Assembly (NCBI GenBank): GCA_023430465.1
Contig: JAEZAM010000050.1
Location: forward strand, 1-9,485
Direction: 5' to 3'
Length of the DNA: 9,485 bases
From: Bacteroidota bacterium
GTDB lineage: Bacteria > Bacteroidota > Bacteroidia > Chitinophagales > Chitinophagaceae
The translations under genes and the position numbers were made by a program. The stretch's first letter is position 1. Every line of letters starts with the position of its first letter. Shown in pieces: positions 6,799-9,485 of the stretch. The notes beneath the pieces were generated by a model. That model made no database searches and was not told the origin of the DNA. It saw only the letters and a list, made by a program, of their open reading frames with translations.

Positions 6799-7914
6799 AT
6801 GCGAATTGACGAAGTATGCGCCCATCTCGAACGGCTGGCTCCAAGAAATCTGCAGGAATCCTATGACAATGCCGGGCTGCTGACCGGCGATCCCGCGGAA
6901 GCCTGTACCGGCATCATTTGCGCACTTGATGTAACGGAGGCAGTGATTGCTGAAGCGAAAGCTGCCGGTGCCAACCTGATCGTTGCCCATCATCCCGTCA
7001 TTTTCAAAGGCCTGAAAAGTCTTACCGGGCGGCACTACGTAGAACGGATCATAATCGCAGCCATCAGGGAAAACATGGCGATTTACGCTATTCACACCAA
7101 CCTTGACAATGTTCTGCATGGGGTGAATGGCCGCATAGCGAGGCTGATGGGACTTCAAAGGACTGCTATTGCCGCGCCGAAGGCGGGAACCCTCCGGAAG
7201 CTGTTTACATTTTGCCCGCAGGGCGCAGCAGAAAAGGTCAGGCAGGCCCTGTTTGCGGCTGGTGGCGGCCACATCGGCAACTACAGCGAATGCAGCTTCA
7301 ACGTTACAGGAACCGGTACGTACCGGCCAGGTGATGGCACCAACCCCTATGCGGGCACACCCGGCAAAATCCATGAGGAAACAGAAACACGGATCGAACT
7401 GGTATTTCCTGCGGGACTCGAGCGGCAAATGCTGGCAGCACTCAGGGCCGCCCACCCCTATGAGGAGGTGGCTTTTGACCTGGTCGATCTCAGTAATCCG
7501 CATCCGGAGACAGGGGCAGGAGTCACCGGTGAGTTACCCACGGAAATGCCGGAAAAAACATTTCTCGAAAATCTTAGCCGGATATTTGGCACAGTCTGTA
7601 TCCGCCATACCGCTTTCACAAACAGGCCGATAAAACGGGTGATGGTCTGTGGAGGGGCAGGTAGTTTCCTTATTCCCAATGCCTTATCAGCGAAGGTAGA
7701 CGCCCTCGTAACCGCCGACATGAAATACCATGAATTTTTTGAAGCGGACGGCAAAATGTTGATCGCTGACATCGGGCATTTTGAAAGCGAGCAGTTCACG
7801 ATCGACCTGCTGCAGGAGGATTTGGCAGAAAAATTCCCTACCTTTGCCGTCCTTAAAACCGGCGTGCGCACAAACCCGGTTCACTATTTCAGCGGACAAT
7901 CCATCGGGTTGTGA
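6799..7914 (+). CDS. NIF3-family dinuclear-metal hexameric protein with PII-like insert
   Basis: A 371-residue member of the NIF3/YbgI family (often annotated as GTP cyclohydrolase I type 2), cytosolic proteins that form toroidal hexamers and hold two metal ions per subunit. All five ligands known from E. coli YbgI have counterparts: His64 and His65 (VAHHPV), Asp103 (HTNLD), His327 and Glu331 (GHFESE). SYDNAGLL at 21-28 is the family's N-terminal motif. Residues about 131-236 form the PII/CutA-like insert of the long subfamily, with LFTFCP at its start and HPYEEVAFDL at 219-228; E. coli YbgI lacks it, which explains the length of 371 against roughly 250. The ATG at 6799 begins right at the family start (MRIDEV). 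The zinc-ribbon gene follows 34 bases after its TGA, so the two likely form an operon. Biochemical function is unsettled across the family; the GTP cyclohydrolase label should be treated with caution. Confidence 0.95.
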   Translation: MRIDEVCAHLERLAPRNLQESYDNAGLLTGDPAEACTGIICALDVTEAVIAEAKAAGANLIVAHHPVIFKGLKSLTGRHYVERIIIAAIRENMAIYAIHTNLDNVLHGVNGRIARLMGLQRTAIAAPKAGTLRKLFTFCPQGAAEKVRQALFAAGGGHIGNYSECSFNVTGTGTYRPGDGTNPYAGTPGKIHEETETRIELVFPAGLERQMLAALRAAHPYEEVAFDLVDLSNPHPETGAGVTGELPTEMPEKTFLENLSRIFGTVCIRHTAFTNRPIKRVMVCGGAGSFLIPNALSAKVDALVTADMKYHEFFEADGKMLIADIGHFESEQFTIDLLQEDLAEKFPTFAVLKTGVRTNPVHYFSGQSIGL

Positions 7915-7948
7915 TCTGAAAAAAGAACATCTAACATCAAACTTAACA

Positions 7949-8704
7949 ATGGCACAGGTCAAAGAATTTTCAGTTGAAGAAAAATTAACCGCACTGGTTA
8001 CGCTCCAGAAGATCGAAAGCAAGCTGGACGAACTCCGCATCCTCAAAGGTGAACTTCCAATGGAAGTGGCGGACCTGGAAGACGAGATCACCGGTTTGAA
8101 TTCACGCCAGACAAGAATTGAAGAAGAGATCAACGGTGTCACTGAGTTCATACAGCAGCGCAGAGATGCTATCAAAGAAGCGGATGCCCAGGCAAAGAAA
8201 TACGAAAAGCAAAGTGAGAACGTAAAGAACAACCGCGAGTTCGAAGCGATCAACAAAGAAATCGAAATGCAGCAGCTTGAAATGAAGCTGGCTGAAAAAC
8301 ATATCAAGGATGCAACAGAAGAGATCGCCGAAAAAGCGGTGCTGCTCGAAAAGGCGAAGAAGAATGTTGCGGTGAAAGAAGGCGTACTTGCCACCAAGAA
8401 GGGTGAACTGGAAAAGATCATCGCTGCCAACGAGAAAGAAGAAAAGCATTTCAACAAGCTTGCTGCTGAAGCACGTGAACATGTTGACCCGCGTCTTCTG
8501 ACAAGCTATGAAAAGATCCGGAAGAGCTACCGAAATGGCCTGGCAGTTGTGCCCGTAGAAAGAGATGCCTGTGGTGGTTGCTTCTACTACATCCCCCCAC
8601 AAAAGCAAAGCGAGATCAAGCAACACAAGAAAGTAATGATTTGCGAAAACTGCGGCCGTATCCTCGTTGATGAGGAGCTTAGCGGTAATGTAGAAGTGAA
8701 ATAA
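7949..8704 (+). CDS. Coiled-coil C4-type zinc-ribbon protein (DUF164/CdsZ-like)
   Basis: A 251-residue cytosolic protein. Residues about 10-175 are a long, charged, Lys/Glu-rich antiparallel coiled coil that includes the family's NNREFEAINKEIE segment at 94-106. Residues 200-240 form a C4 zinc ribbon, with Cys208, Cys211, Cys232 and Cys235 in two C-x2-C knuckles (CGGC and CENC). This is the architecture of Helicobacter HP0958 and chlamydial CT398/CdsZ, which bind RpoN or other partners including RNA; whether that applies here is unknown. I chose the ATG at 7949: the frame stays open back to 7781, but that extension lies inside the NIF3 gene and is not family-like. The gene follows NIF3 by 34 bases and ends just before a strong terminator. 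The same NIF3/zinc-ribbon neighbourhood occurs in Mycobacterium (Rv2230c/Rv2229c), which argues for a functional link. Confidence 0.95.
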   Translation: MAQVKEFSVEEKLTALVTLQKIESKLDELRILKGELPMEVADLEDEITGLNSRQTRIEEEINGVTEFIQQRRDAIKEADAQAKKYEKQSENVKNNREFEAINKEIEMQQLEMKLAEKHIKDATEEIAEKAVLLEKAKKNVAVKEGVLATKKGELEKIIAANEKEEKHFNKLAAEAREHVDPRLLTSYEKIRKSYRNGLAVVPVERDACGGCFYYIPPQKQSEIKQHKKVMICENCGRILVDEELSGNVEVK

Positions 8705-8724
8705 TTTTTTTTCTTTTTTTATTT

Positions 8725-8759
8725 CCTCCCCTGCAGCGATGCGGCGGGAGGTTTTTTTT
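8725..8759 (+). terminator. Rho-independent terminator after the zinc-ribbon gene
   Basis: CCTCCC (8725-8730) pairs with GGGAGG (8746-8751). Inside, CT pairs with GG and GCA with TGC around a GCGA (GNRA-type) tetraloop at 8736-8739, with one bulged C at 8745. Eight T's follow directly (8752-8759). The arrangement works only on the plus strand, since the other side reads as A's there after inversion. It should end the NIF3/zinc-ribbon transcript about 20 bases past the stop codon. A second T-rich run (8705-8720) sits between stop and hairpin. Confidence 0.85.
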
Positions 8760-8785
8760 GCCCGAAATATACCATCCGCCGGGTA

Positions 8786-8815
8786 TTTCGCCGGAAGCGG
8801 GGCTTGATAGTTTTG
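8786..8815 (+). promoter_or_regulatory. Promoter for the exported protein gene at 8829
   Basis: TAGTTTTG at 8808-8815 matches the Bacteroidota -7 consensus TAnnTTTG exactly. TTTC at 8786-8789 is one base off the -33 TTTG and lies 18 bases upstream. Transcription would start near 8820, leaving a leader of only about 7-10 bases, almost leaderless. It lies behind the terminator, so the next gene is an independent unit. Confidence 0.55.
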
Positions 8816-8828
8816 AGAAAAAAATCAA

Positions 8829-9485
8829 ATGAAAGCTATCATCTTATCCCTGCTTGCTGGCACCATCTGCTATCATGTGCACGCGCAACCTGACGCAACA
8901 AAACTTGCACAGGACAATATGAAAATCACAGCAGGCGGCACCTTCGGTAAACCGAAGATCGTTCCGTCTTTGGACAAACTCGCTATTGCCCAGTCAAGCA
9001 TTTATTTTAAAACGGCTACCACGCGCGAAGTTTTGGAGAATGAGCGTGGGCTTTTCGGCGGCCGTAAATCCGGTGGTGGTTCCGTGGCCGGACGCATCAC
9101 TGCATACCTTGAAACGACCGACGGGGAATTGACGGAAGCGGATTATCAGAAAATGGCGGACGAGTTTTATCAATACCTGTCTGCCAAACTTACGGCTGCC
9201 GGTGTTACGACAGTGGATTGGCAAAAAGTTGCTGCAACCGAGTTTTACCAGGAGGAAGGCAAGGACATAGAAGATGTGCGGAAGGATGCCTCTGCCATGC
9301 GCAGAAAAGGCCAGATCTATACAATGGTCAATGCCAACAAAGGCAGCACGCTTTGGAAATATGATATCACCGGCGGGCCAAGCCTCGGTTTTGCCATGGG
9401 AAAAATAAAAAAGGCCAGCCGGTTTTCGGATGATGTTGAGGCACCAGTCGTGGTGATGCACCTGGCCGTTGATTTCGCAGACATA
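8829..9485 (+). CDS. Exported protein of unknown function, 3' end outside window
   Basis: The frame is open for 219 codons from the ATG at 8829 to the last base of the window, with no stop, so the gene is truncated by the window edge. The start is supported by a signal peptide directly behind it (MKAIILSLLAGTICYHVHA, cleavage likely before Gln20) and by the promoter 14 bases upstream. The mature chain begins PDATKLAQDNMKIT, has a Gly/Arg/Lys-rich loop FGGRKSGGGSVAGR near 75-88, an acidic helix-like stretch (ELTEADYQKMADEFYQYL), and later GGPSLGFAMGKIKKASRF. It contains no cysteine after the signal peptide and no motif I recognise. It is probably periplasmic or secreted; no lipobox is present. 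I do not recognise the family. The codon pattern and amino-acid balance are those of a real gene, and no convincing alternative exists on the other strand. Confidence 0.85.
   Translation, partial: MKAIILSLLAGTICYHVHAQPDATKLAQDNMKITAGGTFGKPKIVPSLDKLAIAQSSIYFKTATTREVLENERGLFGGRKSGGGSVAGRITAYLETTDGELTEADYQKMADEFYQYLSAKLTAAGVTTVDWQKVAATEFYQEEGKDIEDVRKDASAMRRKGQIYTMVNANKGSTLWKYDITGGPSLGFAMGKIKKASRFSDDVEAPVVVMHLAVDFADI

Noticed and set aside
6673..7503. 276-codon open frame on the minus strand across the NIF3 gene
   Set aside because: It is antisense to a gene with every family ligand intact, and its product resembles no family.
7781..7948. Longer start for the zinc-ribbon protein inside the NIF3 gene
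   Set aside because: The extra residues are out-of-frame NIF3 sequence; the ATG at 7949 begins at the family's normal start.
7687..8457. 256-codon Ser/Phe-rich frame on the minus strand
   Set aside because: Its composition is what the reverse complement of a Lys/Glu-rich coiled coil produces; the zinc-ribbon gene explains the region.
8994..9461. 155-codon open frame on the minus strand at the right end
   Set aside because: It lies opposite an open frame that has a signal peptide and a promoter; it has neither.

Overview
The window reads as a chromosomal segment of a Bacteroidota bacterium, probably in or near the Chitinophagaceae. The basis is a type IX secretion (T9SS) PorP/SprF-like protein next to a giant PKD-repeat protein with a gliding-type C-terminal sorting domain, promoter-like TAnnTTTG boxes, weak or absent Shine-Dalgarno sequences, and the gene types present. 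The family-level placement is inference; the phylum is well supported. I see no rRNA, tRNA, CRISPR array, insertion sequence or phage gene.

Left part (1-6669), all on the minus strand. In transcription order it holds a secreted DinB-like protein (6669-6049), a small putative lipoprotein (5972-5562), a 1450-residue secreted protein (5405-1053) made of about 15 PKD-type repeats, an Ig-like segment and a type B T9SS sorting domain, and a PorP/SprF-family outer-membrane protein (1047-25). The last two are separated by 5 bases and are almost certainly co-transcribed. By analogy with SprB/SprF of Flavobacterium, the PorP/SprF protein is probably the dedicated partner that helps secrete or anchor the repeat protein on the cell surface.

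Middle (6670-6798). This is a 129-base divergent intergenic region with a perfect Bacteroidota -7 box facing the DinB-like gene.

Right part (6799-9485), all on the plus strand. A NIF3-family dinuclear-metal protein with a PII-like insert (6799-7914) is followed after 34 bases by a coiled-coil C4 zinc-ribbon protein (7949-8704). A strong intrinsic terminator (8725-8759) closes this pair. NIF3 and zinc-ribbon genes are neighbours in other phyla too, which suggests a shared but unresolved role. After a fresh promoter (-7 box at 8808-8815) comes an exported protein I do not recognise, which runs off the right edge without a stop.

I do not see a clearly new multi-gene system. The most interesting points are the adhesin/SprF pair with its nearly invariant cysteine pairs, the conserved NIF3/zinc-ribbon pairing, and the unidentified exported protein at the right end.
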